A stretch of 64,000 nucleotides of DNA from Amia ocellicauda (GCF_036373705.1 NC_089863.1:9531357-9595356); one strand, 5' to 3'; counted from the first letter of the stretch, positions 44,330 to 56,214 are shown. The notes: generated by a model not told the origin, from the letters alone. Program-made: numbers and translations.

Positions 44330-45195
44330 AAAATAGTCGACATTTTGAGTCCTAACTATTGTATAAAAGCTTGCAAACCCTTGACATTTGGCTCCCCAAA
44401 AGCTATATCCTAATCTATGAGTAGGACAAAAAGCAGGGGGTTCGTGTTCAGGTGTGAGGTTATGATCACTAATACTCGGCCCAGTGCACAAACACATGGG
44501 ATTTCTAATATACATCTCTGGTCAAAGTTATCTTGTATTAACGCAATGTTGTCTCATATTTACACAGTCACAAGTCCTCTGTGTCACGGCTACAGTCCAG
44601 CAATCAATCAATCAACATTCCTGAACCCTTGTGCACTTGTTCAATCACCCTCTGCTCCCATTCGCCCTGCACCTCCCAACTTGGATTTCTGTTCCACATA
44701 TAAACCCCTCACTAATCCTCAGTCTTTGCAAAGTTTTGTCAGTACTTACTACATTTCCAAGCAGTCTCCTTGTGCCCGACAAAAACCGTTATATCCTTGA
44801 CCACGACCTTGGACTTCCCTTGATTCTCTGTTTGCCTGATCGACAGACCCTTGCTAGTGACCACGACCACGTCTTTGCCTTGCCCTTGATTGCCCTGTCC
44901 TGACCAACTCTGCCACGCACCCCAACTGGGTCCCCTGTTCCTGTGGCCCGTGGAGCGTCACACCCTGCTTTGGTATATTTACACAATCATTGGCACCTCA
45001 GAACTTGAGCTCCACTAGTCCCAGAAGCCAAATACACTGCCAAAAAAACCATAAGGCATCGAGACCAACTATTGAAGAGTTCAGCTGGTTTCCAATCATT
45101 TTTCTCCAATCCGAGTCGCAGAAAGAGCAGAAGAAGCCTTGAAAAAGGGGAAACCTGAGCTTTTAAATAGTTTGTCACGATCCCTTATGTTTCCT
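44330..45195. repeat. RNase-flank block shared in reverse with 61,840-62,290
   Basis: Two segments, 44,330-44,580 and 44,963-45,195, match the reverse complement of the region left of gene G, with a solo LTR between them here. Confidence 0.7.
44582..44962 (+). mobile_element. 381-bp solo LTR
   Basis: TGTCACGG start and GCGTCACA end; an internal CATATAAACCCC looks like an LTR promoter. The related locus at about 62,065 is uninterrupted with a single CCCTG, and here the flanks are CTCTG and CCCTG, consistent with a 5-bp target duplication that has mutated once. Confidence 0.7.
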
Positions 45196-45395
45196 TGTTA
45201 CAATCATATGGGGGAAAAAAAACACTTGCAGTCAAAGATTCCCCCACAGCGACTTTAATCATTTGCACTTTAGTTTTTATTAAAACGTCTCAGTTTCAAG
45301 CCAGCGACAGTGTGGTCCTGTTCTTGTCGCTACAGTTGGTTCACTACCTTCTCCGGGGAAGGTTGTTCACACGGTTAACACGCCTGCTTTGCTGG
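45196..45395. repeat. Unclassified repeat, left part
   Basis: Matches in reverse the repeat at 3545-3760. It is interrupted at 45,396 and resumes at 47,393. Confidence 0.55.
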
Positions 45396-47392
45396 TGTCA
45401 CGGGTGGGGCCTGACAAGCCATTAGCAGTTAATTTATCACTTTTTTTACTTATTTATTATGATTTATTTTCACTTCATTACTGTTGCCGTGCACTGATTT
45501 GGTTTTCACGATTGTTTATTTATAAAGTATGCTCCTTTACTTTCTTATTGTGTATAGTGTTGGGTTAATTGGTAGATTGATTGCTTTGGTTGTTAAGCGC
45601 ATTCCCCTGGACTTACCTGCACGTCATCCCAGTGATTGTCTTCACCTGTACAACCTGTCCTGCTATTATTTAAACCCAGAGAGACGCTCAGCCGGCCTGC
45701 AACCTCCCACGGAGCAGGACAGGGTCCGAGCCGATGCCCCGGTTCCGCTGGTCAGAGCCGGTTAACGGGCCGCTGCTGGACACGTCCGTCCACTGAGGAC
45801 ACGAGTCTCTATCAGAGGAGTGAGTCTGACTGAGACACAGGAGGACAGCAGACACATTGTGTCGGAAATATAATCTCAAGAGCCGAGCGATCACGAAGAA
45901 ATTACAGTTGTATTAGCAGCATGGAGTGAAATCCAGTACAGAGACAATGACTGATACAGTTCATATCAGTGCATTAAACACTGTGATTCACAGACTAGTG
46001 ACAATAAACTGAAGGATAATAATGTATTAAACTGTATGACAGCTGGCCGGTGTTCAGGCTGTGTGTGTGAATGTGTGCAGGACAATCCAGACACAGTCAG
46101 TGTGAAGAACACGAGTCATTAACGTGTCCATTTACAATTAAATTAATGAATAAATACATACAGCAGATCTGGGTTTCCTCTAAAACATAAGGACTGGTTT
46201 AATAAATGCGTCCATAAACGCCATGACTGAGACGCGCACTTTAGTTCAATTAAAGCTGCTATATTGTCTCTGGATGATTAATGTGAAACGTGTGTATTGT
46301 GTTTCAAGTGTAACTTGCCCTGGTTAAGGATCTGATAAGTACATTATAAATAATACGGCAAATAGTATCGTTTGCAGTTACAGATCTGTAGTAAGAGTAA
46401 TAAGTGAAGGGAGTCACTGTGCGTTTAAAATACATATATACCAGCACAAATGATGACGATAATAATATCAATACATATTCGCTATGTAGTATTATTGTTG
46501 CACATGAAACGTATTCTTATGGGAACATGCTTGTGTGAATATAATGTTGTCTCTACACGTCCAGCTCTTCTAGTATCTCTAACAGAAACGTGTATTTATT
46601 CGCTGTTTCCAGTCCTGTAAAGCACAAATAATAAAACAGACAGGTGAGTCGCTCGCAGTGTTTCTGTCTGTTTTTAACACAAATCCCCACGGAGCGACAA
46701 GTCCTCTGCTTTCTTCCGTGGGAAGGGAATAGTTAAGAGAAGCAGGACATTGTTTATTGAGACTTTGTCAGGGTTTCATCTGTCTGTTCACCTGGTGGAA
46801 AGGGTCCCTCTGCGGGGTGCTAGAGGCTGTTGCCTGCTGTGCTGCTGGACTAGGAGGATCATTGAACCACTGCAGTGGAGTCTGTGCGATTTGAGACTTG
46901 AGATTTGCTCTTCCCTGCAGTCACTGGGGTCCCAGTTGGCTGACTGGTCCCAGCACTACTGAACAGACTTGGTTATGTCCTCTGAGCAGAAGGGAGATTT
47001 CTTTCCTGTAGATGACACTGTAAAACTTGGTTGTGGCTATTTCTATTTTAGACGAGGAAACTGGGTTTTATCTATTTTAATTAGCTCTTTCTAATTTTCT
47101 TTGTTTTGGGTAGGGTTGTTAGTAGTTTTAGTGTGCGGTTTTATTAAAGGCAATTTTATTATAGGTTTTAGATGTAAATATTGCAATTAATGTATGCTAG
47201 TACAGTCTTCATGCCCTGTTCTAGCTAAATAAAATCAGTTTACTTTTTGTAAACTTGCCTTGTGTGTGGTGGTATTCTGGGGTCCAGTCGAGCCGCCCGG
47301 GGAGAGACTTGAGGGGGTGAACCAGGTCCTCTCTCGTCAAATAAGAGGTGTTGTGGTCATGACATGTCATAAGCACCCCGTAGGCGGTGACA
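45396..47392 (+). mobile_element. TG...CA LTR-type insertion of about 2.0 kb
   Basis: Begins TGTCACGGGTGGGG and ends GTAGGCGGTGACA. The first about 400 bp and last about 650 bp resemble the solo LTR family (TATTTAAACCCAGAGA promoter-like motif near 45,666, AGTCTTCATGCCCT near 47,205). The middle, about 45,800-46,740, has no match within the window and no ORF, suggesting a nested insertion or internal remnant. The repeat it interrupts continues on both sides. Confidence 0.55.
45800..46740. other. Unassigned 0.9-kb segment
   Basis: Single-copy within the window, no ORF of note, not recognised. Confidence 0.3.
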
Positions 47393-47490
47393 GTAATGCA
47401 GATGTTTTGGTTGAGAGAGGAACCCTCAGAAGAAGTGTGACATTTTGAAAGACGGATCATGAGCAGGGAGATTTAACCATTAAAAGAATA
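47393..47490. repeat. Unclassified repeat, right part
   Basis: Continuation of 45,196-45,395 (GATGTTTTGGTTGAGAGAGG). Confidence 0.55.
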
Positions 47491-47496
47491 AACACA

Positions 47497-49196
47497 AACC
47501 GCTTTGTCTCACAATGTGCTGTCATGGTTTAAATCATATCTGTCAAATGGACTCCAATATGTACAGATTAATGAGAACCACTCAGATTTAACTGAGGTTA
47601 AGTATGGAGTGCCACAAGGTTCAGTCCTTGGACCTATACTTTTTTCATTGTACATGTACTCCCTTTTGGTGATATAATTCAACGACATAATCGTAACTTT
47701 CACAGTTACGCAGATGACACAAAATTATATCTGTCAGTAAATCCTAACAACACCATAGACCTAGAAACACTAATCTGCTGTCTGTCCGAGATTAAAACAT
47801 GGATGACAAAAAAAGTTCTTATGCTTAATTCTGACATAATAGAAGTCCTCATTTTAGGGGACAAAAATCGAACTGTTCATCATGCACTGACAAATCTAAG
47901 TACTGATAACTTTAATTTCTCCCCAAAGGAAATAGCACAAAACCTGGGTGTCATCTGTGATCTAAATCCTTTGAACCACATATCCAGAATGTGTCGATCT
48001 TCATTTCTCCAGCTTAGAAACATCACTAGACTGAGACAATTCCTCTCGTTACAGGACACTGAGAAATTGATACACGCATTTGTCACATCTGGATTGGATT
48101 ACTGTAATGCCATTCTGTCAGGCAGCACAAACAGCTATTTCTGCACTTCAGTCCAAAATGCTGCTGCAGGAATTCTTACTAAAACAAAAAAACATGATCA
48201 CATCACTCCAGTATTGGCTTCTCTTCACTGGCTGCCCGTGCACTACAGGATAGACTTTAAAGTTCTCTTACTAACATTTAAAGCACTAAAGGGATTGGCA
48301 CCTCCCTACTTAAAATATCTCCTTATTCAAAACACTCCAGGTCAGCCATTGAGATCACAAGAAGCCAGTTACTTAGTGGTCCCTAAAATACACAAGAAAA
48401 CCACAGGTGGTAGAGCATTCAGTTATAGGGCCCCGAAGCTGATGAATGATCTTCCAGTCAAAGTAAGAGATGCCCCCTCTGTCTTAGCCTTTAGTCTGTT
48501 TAGTCTCTGTTTTTCTAGCCCATAGTGCCGCCGGTGTGCCATGGACATGCAATTGCACAGCTGTCTTTGGAAATGTCCTGCACTGCATGACCAGTATCTG
48601 AGCACGACTGCCTTCTTGTCTTCTAGCAACAGCCTCCTCTGAGGGTCCAATGAGGCACCTCGTCCCCCACCATGGAAGTCTGATGAGGCACAACCCTCCT
48701 CCAAGGCACCTCACCATGGAGGGCCAACGAGGCATCCACACCCAAGGTCTGACGAGCCATCGCCACCCAAAGGCTGTTGATGGTCCAACCCCCCCACCCC
48801 CGATGGCCGGCGAGAGGCATCCTCCAGAGGGAAGAGCACAGCCAGCAGCACCGAGCAAGAGCGTTCTGATCTCCTTGCTGCTGTAATAACTACACTGCCT
48901 GGAGGGGAGGCAACCATTAGGCCTAGGCCCTAAGCCGTGGACCCCCAGAGATTCATTTTCTCCTACATGCCATCCATAGGAGTTTTTTTGTTTTTCTCTC
49001 CTCCGTGCCTAAATGGTTTATTTACTTAAATGTTCACTTACTTTATTTTAAATCATGTAAACTGTTTACAGGTTTAGATTTATTTTACTTTATTGAATTC
49101 ATGTATTTTATTTTGCTGTACTTTGTATGTTTTCCAGTCTGTAAAGTGCTCTGTGGCTACCCTGCGAAGGGTGCTATACAAATAAAAATTGATTGA
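47497..49196 (+). pseudogene. L2-type LINE, 3' half
   Basis: Encodes part of the reverse transcriptase (GVPQGSVLGPIL near 47,610, then a frameshifted YADDTKLYLSV at about 47,708) and a 240-codon open frame at 47,803-48,525. That frame has LDYCNAILSG, ASLHWLPVHYRIDFKVLLLT and GRAFSYRAPKLMNDLP, the L2 C-terminal region. The 3'UTR ends CTATACAAATAAAAATTGAT at 49,196. A frameshift near 47,660 breaks the reverse transcriptase. Confidence 0.85.
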
Positions 49197-49229
49197 TTTT
49201 TACACAACATAAATCAGGTTAAAAATAAC

Positions 49230-49630
49230 ATACTGCATTTTCCAGCCCATCGAGCTGTATGGGACTGAGGTATGGGGCTCAGTCAGTCAACAGGACTACA
49301 GGAAATGGGATAAACACTCAATGGAAACCCTGCAAGCTAAACTATACAAAAGCCCAAACCAGGCATGCAGGTCAGAATTACACCACGATCCACGGCCCAT
49401 CAACATACAGAAAAGAGCACTCTGGACACATCTGAAGAACAGTGACCCAGACCTGCTCCAGCACAAGGTCCTGCCAACCCAAGAGCTCAGCCCAGAAAAG
49501 AGTCCCCTCAGCCAGCTGGCCCTGAAGCTCACTGCACAGTGGAGGCTGGTTAGCAAACTGCAGTACACATCAACATCTCCTCTCTGGAACATTGGGGCAA
49601 AGAAATTTAAATTACAAACCACCATTTAAA
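49230..49630 (+). pseudogene. LINE C-terminal fragment
   Basis: Same family as the LINE in gene D: PIELYGTEVWGSVSQQDY, METLQAKLYK, LSPEKSPLSQLALKLTA and SPLWNIGAKK. Deletions shorten it. Confidence 0.75.
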
Positions 49631-50225
49631 TTTGAGAGGGTGATGGAGAGAGGGAGGTCCAGTATTGTTGAAAATTATGAATTTGCCTGACTATATAATT
49701 CGGTTGCACTTTCATTCAATTCCACAAGGGAGCAGCGATCTCACAGTCTTAAGAGAGACTCTCTACCACTGTATGTACGCGAGTGTGACTGGCGCTATAG
49801 CGATAGATACAGTACCATATTAGAAAAGAGAAATTAGAATTGCAAATTGCGAACTACTTATTGATTTTTCACATTAATATTTCCCTTTTTTAATAATTCT
49901 AGATATTCATGGTTTTTGTTTTTCAATTTTAAATCAGAGCGTGTTGTGTAAAATTCCCACTATGACGTACTGGATGTTGCGTCACCCCTATTGGACTGAC
50001 AGGCTTCTAGTGACGCATTACACACACGAGGCTCATTCCCATCCAGAGCCGCACTGTCTTTCCCTCTCGTTCACCTGGCCCCTTTTTTATATTCATCCTT
50101 TGTGTTGTAATATGATATATGATAATATGATATTAGTTCCTTATGGAAGATGGGGATAAACTTTGGGTTACCTTAGTTGTATAGTAAGTTTTCATTAGGT
50201 TGCTGGTTGGATTATTGCTACATTT
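49631..50225. other. Spacer, nothing recognised
   Basis: No gene or clear repeat. Confidence 0.3.
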
Positions 50226-50277
50226 GAACATAAGAACATAACATAACTTGAACATAAGAAAGTATAGAGTAAAATAA
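50226..50277 (-). mobile_element. CR1/L2-type LINE 3' tail
   Basis: AACATAAGAACATAA and CATAAGAAAGTATA are the reverse complement of the TTTCTTATGTTCTTA tail seen at 36,690. Confidence 0.6.
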
Positions 50278-50324
50278 CATGATGCAGTGGGTTGGTTTTC
50301 CTCCTGTCCTCCCCAATTTTCTGA

Positions 50325-50535
50325 GTCACCAACCGTGTTGTTGTTGAGGTGCTGTGACCCGTCCAGAGCTCACAGCCTCCACACAGAGTCGGCACATCAC
50401 AGTGCTGGAGGGGCATCATGGCCACCAGACACCAGTAGCCAGGAACCTGCGCCAGTGAAGGAGCTGGAGAGTCACCTGAGAGAGAAGCAGCACGGCAGCA
50501 GCAACAGCACGATATGATCAGACCTGTCCAATAAT
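50325..50535. repeat. Interspersed repeat shared with 60,770-60,968
   Basis: About 200 bp nearly identical at both sites (CCGTCCAGAGCTCACAGCCT ... CAGCAGCAACAGCACGAT). Non-coding, class unknown. Confidence 0.6.
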
Positions 50536-50799
50536 TCACAAAATTACTGTACTCAATATTAATGCACTCAAATTATTTAGCCAATCGAAATCATACCTTT
50601 CAACAAAACTGTACATAATGTTATCTCTCTCTACCCCTCTGACTTCCTCTGCACCCCCACCCCCTATCTCTCTCTCTCTCTCCTCCCATTTCTTTCTCCA
50701 CCCCCCTTGCTCTATCTCCCTAATTACATATTTACACCATGTAATGTTAATTAGGATGATTAGTTTTGTATTGGGCCTCAGGTTGTCTGTACATAAATA

Positions 50800-52000
50800 A
50801 TAACATGAATTTAAAACTCACAAGATACTTTGCCTGCATGCGACACTACTTTTGGCACGATATAATATTGGATATGTATTATTTTTATGGCAGTATGCAG
50901 GTTACAGTTTTTCTCGATTGCCAAGTCAATGTGAATGAAACCGAGCAGAACAGGATACATTTCTGCAAAACAGCTAAACACAACTCTCTACACAAGACAC
51001 AAACATCAATTAGGTAAGTCTTGTCAAACAAAATTAGAACATGTGTTCAGAGTCCGTAACTCACACTCCCACAAGTGTGAATCTCTACTGCACATGTGCA
51101 AATCCTCATTGCTCAATTGTTCAATCAGCCATCAGCCCATAATCACAACCCCATGGTGGCCAAGGAAGAGTCAAACACTGAACAGGAGGCGGCCATAGAT
51201 ACAGTGTCTTCAAACAACTCAGTATGTTTGAGGGAGATCCAGACTACAAATATACAAGAACATCAAATATCTCACAATGTACAGAGTGTCAGTCTGGCAG
51301 CTGCTGACCAGGTCTTGAATCGACACCAGTTAAGGATGAAACGGCTGTACAGGTACCTGTGACAGGAGCAGTGGCAGAGTGAAGGAGATCGGGTTCCAGT
51401 CTGTGCAGGTCAGGGCTCGTCACAGTAATGCATTTCCATACACTGTTTAGATGCAGACAGTTACAATGGCTACCCATGTTCATGTTGTGTTTCTCTTGAG
51501 GCACACGTGTTGCCACATGAATTCATACACGTGGATGAAGCGATTACATGTTTTGCTGTTGAGTGAAAATCTTTCTGCTTTGGTCTTCATGATCTTCATG
51601 AGTCACTCAGAGAACATGAGTGCAGCTCATGTTGGGGTGAAATGTTTACGGACCATTAACGCTTATTTTACAAGCAAGCAGAGGACGACAAAGAGAGCAG
51701 TACAGGGCTGACCATGTCATATTGATGCTCATGGTTGGTGTGTATTGTGCCATTGTGAAGTGGCTGATGGAAATAATTTCTCATTAGATGATACTGCTTT
51801 GATGGACTGATTTGATTTTGCGACGTGTATTTGCTGTTTTGAGAGTCTGGGTGCGTTTTGTAAAGGATTTGTGTCATTTTGGCCAAACGTGTTTCAGTTT
51901 GGAGCCGGTGCTCATTGTTTTGAAAAATTTAATTCTGTTTGGAGAAATGTGCTCAAGCAAGAGATAAAAATTAAGACTGAGATCGCTGCCCCTTTGTGGA
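50800..52000 (+). repeat. Orphan copy of RNase downstream flank
   Basis: Matches unit 1 about 960-2180 with small indels, but no RNase exon or 3'UTR precedes it. It lacks the Tc1 insertion found at 2361 and continues instead into a LINE fragment (52,015). Confidence 0.85.
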
Positions 52001-52014
52001 ATTGAATACATTGG

Positions 52015-52128
52015 AATTGCATCTGAATAATTTTGACAGGTATACTATTCAATGTAGTTTCCGTTATATTGTGTTAAAAGCTCTTTGTGCTTCTCCTTTT
52101 CATACATTCACTGCCACGTTAACGCTCA
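52015..52128 (-). mobile_element. LINE fragment
   Basis: Matches 24,178-24,290 (minus-strand LINE sequence) and is followed by a (GT)n tract at 52,129-52,158. Confidence 0.6.
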
Positions 52129-52394
52129 CTGTGTGTGTGTGTGTGTGTGTGTGTGTGATGGTTATTGTGCGTGGGAAAATGTAATTTTTGTTTTATGGCA
52201 GTATGCAGGTTAATATCAGGGATAGTTTGTAATTGACCTAGTAATACTATAACAATATAATTAAGGGTAGAAGTTGTATGTATCAGGAATAGTCTGTAAA
52301 AGTAAGTAGGTTAGTATGTAAAATATGACAGCAGTCCTCAAAAGCCCACCCTGGACCCTACCTGTCTTTAGAAATACTGTGCTGTCTCCCTCCC

Positions 52395-52560
52395 TCTCTT
52401 ATTATTTTGTACAGTTCAGTATGCAGGGTTTCTATTGGGTGTTTATCTCATTTCCTGTTGACTGACTGGGACCCATACAGCTCGATGGGCTGGATAATGC
52501 GGTATGTTATTTTTAACCTGGTTTATATTGTGTAAAAAGCGGTTTGCGTTTATTCTTTTA
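52395..52560 (-). mobile_element. LINE fragment
   Basis: Contains the reverse complement of the VIQPIELYG region (CATACAGCTCGATGGGCTGG), same family as at 24,060-24,190. Confidence 0.6.
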
Positions 52561-52564
52561 ATGG

Positions 52565-52790
52565 TTAACCTGCTCATGATCTGTCTTTCAAAATGTCACA
52601 CTTCTTTTGAGAGTCCCTCTCTCAACCAAAACACCTGAAAAGAAGAAATAGTCTGTGCATTAGCAAAGCAGGTGTCTTAAAACAGGGTGAAAAACCTTCC
52701 CACAAAAAAGGTAGTGAAACAACTCTAGTGACAAGAACAGGAACACACGGGAGCTGTTGCTGGTTTGAAACTGAAATGTTTTAATGAAGT
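52565..52790. repeat. Unclassified repeat
   Basis: Diverged copy of 3545-3760. Confidence 0.55.
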
Positions 52791-52949
52791 GTGAATTATA
52801 AAACCCCTCTGACATTTGTCCTCAAAGTTTAGGGTATAGTCTTGGGGAGCCACATTTCAAGGTTTTGCAAGCTTTTATACAGTAGTTTTGAATCAAAATG
52901 TTGACTATTTTCCTGTCTGTGAACTGTATATTTTTATTTGTACCCTCTT

Positions 52950-53289
52950 GTGCCCCCCCAGCCCCTGTGTGCTATACAGCCCAGTCCTCTGTTATACAAC
53001 ACTCTCCCACAACACCAGCTGCTCTGCAAAATACTTTATTTTATATATTTTATACTTTCTGTGATGCAGGACAGAGACAGCGGGGGGTGTCAGAGTGAGA
53101 GACGCAGCTCTCAGGAGACTGACACACCCAGCGCGTCACACAGCAGAGAGACAGTGTAAAGGCAGAGATAGTTAAAATCACAGAAACAGTTTTAAAAGCA
53201 TAAGATCTCACAGGAAATCATTGTTCGTTATTGGTGATTATTGTGGGGAAACAGAAAACTAAATCACAATAATACACGTGGTGTTAGAA
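52950..53289 (-). promoter_or_regulatory. Gene F 3'UTR and poly(A) signal
   Basis: Minus-strand AATAAA at 53,035-53,040; conserved RNase 3'UTR. Confidence 0.6.
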
Positions 53290-53775
53290 TCACGGACAGG
53301 GTGGGTTTGCCGGATTGGGCCGGTTCCTGGTGCCATTGAAGTGGACGGGACGGCAGAGGTTGCTGATGTTTTCACAGGCCAGCGTGATGAAGTTCTGGGT
53401 ACGAATGACTCTACTGACACGACACCCATTCTGTGTGATGCTGCTCCGCACGCTGTACACCATGAACCTGCTAGAGCTCACACAAAAATTCCCCCGGTTG
53501 TTCTGCGAGTATCTCCAGCCTCCTGCCCCGCAAACGTTGTCGACGACCCCCGGAGTCGAGTCGATGAAGGTCTGGGTTGGGACTCGGCCGCAGAGTCCAC
53601 TGGCAGTTAAGAAGCGTCTCCATTGCTGTATGTTGACGCTCCTGGGGAAGTTGTTTGGTACGTGCCTGTCGATGAATGTCTGGTATCGAACATAAGGTAA
53701 TCGTTTCTGGCAGGGCAGGCCCTTGCTGGGGCCGATCGCCAGCACAGCCAACACACACAGGACTGACATCAACAT
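53290..53775 (-). CDS. RNase A-superfamily protein, gene F (diverged)
   Basis: 161-residue protein on the minus strand. ATG at 53,775, acceptor just upstream, intron 53,782-53,995, exon 1 from 53,996. The signal peptide start is conserved, but the mature N-terminus differs (LPCQKRLPYVRYQTF). Helix-1 His in IDRHV, CGRVPTQTFI, VDNVC, NFC, NGC, LAC, and CRPVHF (closest of all copies to the PVHFD motif of RNase A), with the C-terminal cysteine in PPCP. Eight cysteines match the other copies. It diverges from B throughout yet keeps frame and key residues, which suggests selection for function. Promoter intact. Confidence 0.88.
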   Translation of the reverse strand: MLMSVLCVLAVLAIGPSKGLPCQKRLPYVRYQTFIDRHVPNNFPRSVNIQQWRRFLTASGLCGRVPTQTFIDSTPGVVDNVCGAGGWRYSQNNRGNFCVSSSRFMVYSVRSSITQNGCRVSRVIRTQNFITLACENISNLCRPVHFNGTRNRPNPANPPCP

Positions 53776-53995
53776 CTTCACCTGAGGAGACAAGACAGAG
53801 AGAGAGAGAGAGAGAGAGGGAAGGAGAGATGGGGAGAGAGAGGGTTACTGTGCCTGTGAAGTGTGCTTTTACAAACTCAGAGAGGGAAACAGAAAGCCAT
53901 ACAGAGAGACAGACAGAGAGAAATACACATTCTAATAGAGATAAAATACATACTCTTACAGATATATCATACAAGCTCTAATGGAGACCCTTCAC

Positions 53996-54125
53996 CTGGA
54001 CAGAAACGCAGAGAGAGTTCGCTGGCGGTGGGTCTGGTCTGAAGCGGTCGAGTGTGAGTGCAGCACTGAGGGTCTGTGTGCTTATATACTGCCCCTCTGA
54101 GCTCAGAGTAAGGACTGAGTGTGAA
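53996..54125 (-). promoter_or_regulatory. Gene F promoter and untranslated exon 1
   Basis: Minus-strand TATATAA at 54,082-54,088; donor GTGAAG. Confidence 0.72.
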
Positions 54126-54239
54126 TTTCACAACTCAACACACACACATGCACTGACACTTTCTCTCTCTCTCTGCCAAGCACACACACTCTCTTTCACA
54201 CACACACCTACACTGACACTCACACCAGAGACAGGATGC

Positions 54240-54760
54240 TGGAGTTCATATTTTCTTACATTAGTTGAAATATTTTTATTTGGGATTCTTTTGTTTCCCC
54301 AACTTTTCTTGACTGCTTGCAAATTCAGATGAAATTCTGAAAATAACAATTAGGATTACATTTGTGTGTGTTTGTACACTTGAGCACACAATTGACACAC
54401 CGTACAGTAACACGCTGCTGCAAAGTGCAAGATGTATACTGGAAATACAGAGAAAGCATGTTTTATGATAGTGTTTCTCACTGATCTCAGCTGTGTGTAA
54501 TGGGTATTCAGTAGGGTCTGTTTATTTGATGGCTTTTGGGTGACATTTGAAGGTGAATTAAATGGAAGATAACGTGTATCTTATTTTGTCTGAGGTTTGG
54601 CCAGTACAGTGTGGGTTTATTGTTTTGTGTTTATAGTTTTGAGAAAATTGAGTATAATTTCAGGAAATGTGTGTTAAGCATTGTGAAAAACCATATTAGT
54701 GTTGAGTCTTATAGTGATTGGAGTTTGGTATATTGAATGGCAGTGCACTTGCATGAACAC
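54240..54760. mobile_element. IS630/Tc1-like element remnant
   Basis: Reverse-orientation relative of 36,740-37,240 and 37,500-37,675; ends near GTGAAAAACCATATTAGTG. Non-coding. Confidence 0.45.
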
Positions 54761-54783
54761 ACAAGGGTTCGCATTTAGATTTG

Positions 54784-55510
54784 TGTCACCGGCGGTGCGT
54801 GATCCCTAATTGATAAATTTTTTTTTTTTCACTTAATTAAATTGTTGTGTGCAATTTATTTTGTTGATCACGGTTGTTATTTTCTCTTATGAAGTATTTT
54901 TTTTTAAATGTTGCTTCTCTATTTGGTTGTATCACTTTCTTTGTATTATGGGTTTATTGTTTTTTTTTGTTGCTTTATTGTCTGTCCTCCCAAGTGCACG
55001 CTGCCAACCTACATTCTCGCCTGGACTTACCTGCCCTCTCTCCCCTAATCACCTTCACCTGCACCCCGGCTCTCCCTCTGTCTCGGTATTTAAGCTGAGA
55101 GGCCCTTCACTATATGACCAGTAGCAGGACCGAGGAAGGAGAAGCAAAGCCAGTGCTGGAGAGGGGAATCTGTGGAAACCATTGTGGCGACACCCCCCCG
55201 ACCACATTTACTCGTTTCCTTTTTCTTTGTTATATTTTTGGGTAGGGGTTGTAGTGTTTTAACGCCCAAGGATTTAAAGGCAGCTTTAGCTAGGTTGTGT
55301 ATATAGTGATTTTTCTATTTCTCCATACAACTTATCCAGGACAGTCTTCATGCCCTGACTGTAATTTAATTTAATACATATTTTCCTTTACCTGTGTGTG
55401 GGAGTGTCTTGGGGTTCTGTCGAGGAGAGAACAGGTGTGAGTAACGAGGTCCTCCCTTGTGTAACAAAGGAGGTGGCGTGGTCGTCGAGCGTAATCGCCC
55501 CTCAGCAGCC
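54784..55510 (+). mobile_element. Solo LTR, 3' end slightly truncated
   Basis: TGTCACCGGCGGTGC start, TATTTAAGCTGAGAGG promoter-like motif at about 55,087, AGTCTTCATGCCCTG near 55,345, and the AGGAGGTGGCGTGGTCGT block near the end. The final GGTGACA is missing where a CAGGGATGCC sequence begins. Confidence 0.65.
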
Positions 55511-55784
55511 ACTAGGGCAGGGATGCCGAACCTTTTTTTGGCTAGAGTGCCCAAAGTCTGGTTTGTATACTTTGCTAAGTGCCAAAGGGTGCCAATGATA
55601 AACTAGTGATATAAAAGTTTATACAGGGGCTAAAGGGCATTTTTCCTAAACCAATATTTATAAGTGTTATTAAGCAAACATGCCAACAAAACAAACCACA
55701 ATACAGACAATCTGAAAACTATAGACAGAAATGGTTATTTTTCAACCCTGATAAGTGACACTGATAATAAACCTTTATTGAAAA
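55511..55784. other. Possible hAT-type fragment
   Basis: Begins CAGGGATGCCGAACCTTTTT and GGCTAGAGTGCC, reminiscent of hAT ends. No matching inverted end was located with confidence. Confidence 0.3.
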
Positions 55785-56214
55785 TGTAGCGCCCGGGAGC
55801 TCGGCGGGGCGGCTACGGGTGCGAATGAGGGGAGCGACGTTGAAAATACGCTGTTTATTTAAAATTAAAATGTACACGTTTCTGTTTGATTAAAATCAAT
55901 TAAAATACAAAGTTTGAAATAGATTAAAAAAAAATACACAAAACACAAACAACCAGCGAGCAGTGCAGGCGAGAGGCTCAGCAGTGGGGATTATAAAACC
56001 AAAGCTGGTCGTCCATTGCGCCTCTGCTCTCCGTCCCAGGAGCGCCGCCCCTCACCGGCCACACAGGGGCTTTAAATACTCCAGTCAATTAATCAATTAA
56101 ACATGCACTGCACGGGGACTGCAGGGGGAGAACAAAGTAAAACGTGCAGACGTGAAAGGCGTGCATTTAATTGAAATCAAAGTGCAAAACGTGCAGTGGG
56201 CTGAGACCGCTACA
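55785..56214 (-). mobile_element. 430-bp solo LTR
   Basis: TGTAGCG...CGCTACA termini with AAAA on both sides (probable target duplication). On the minus strand a TATTTAAAG box (about 56,070) precedes an AATAAACAG-type poly(A) signal (about 55,850), the expected LTR order. No internal region adjoins it. Confidence 0.75.
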
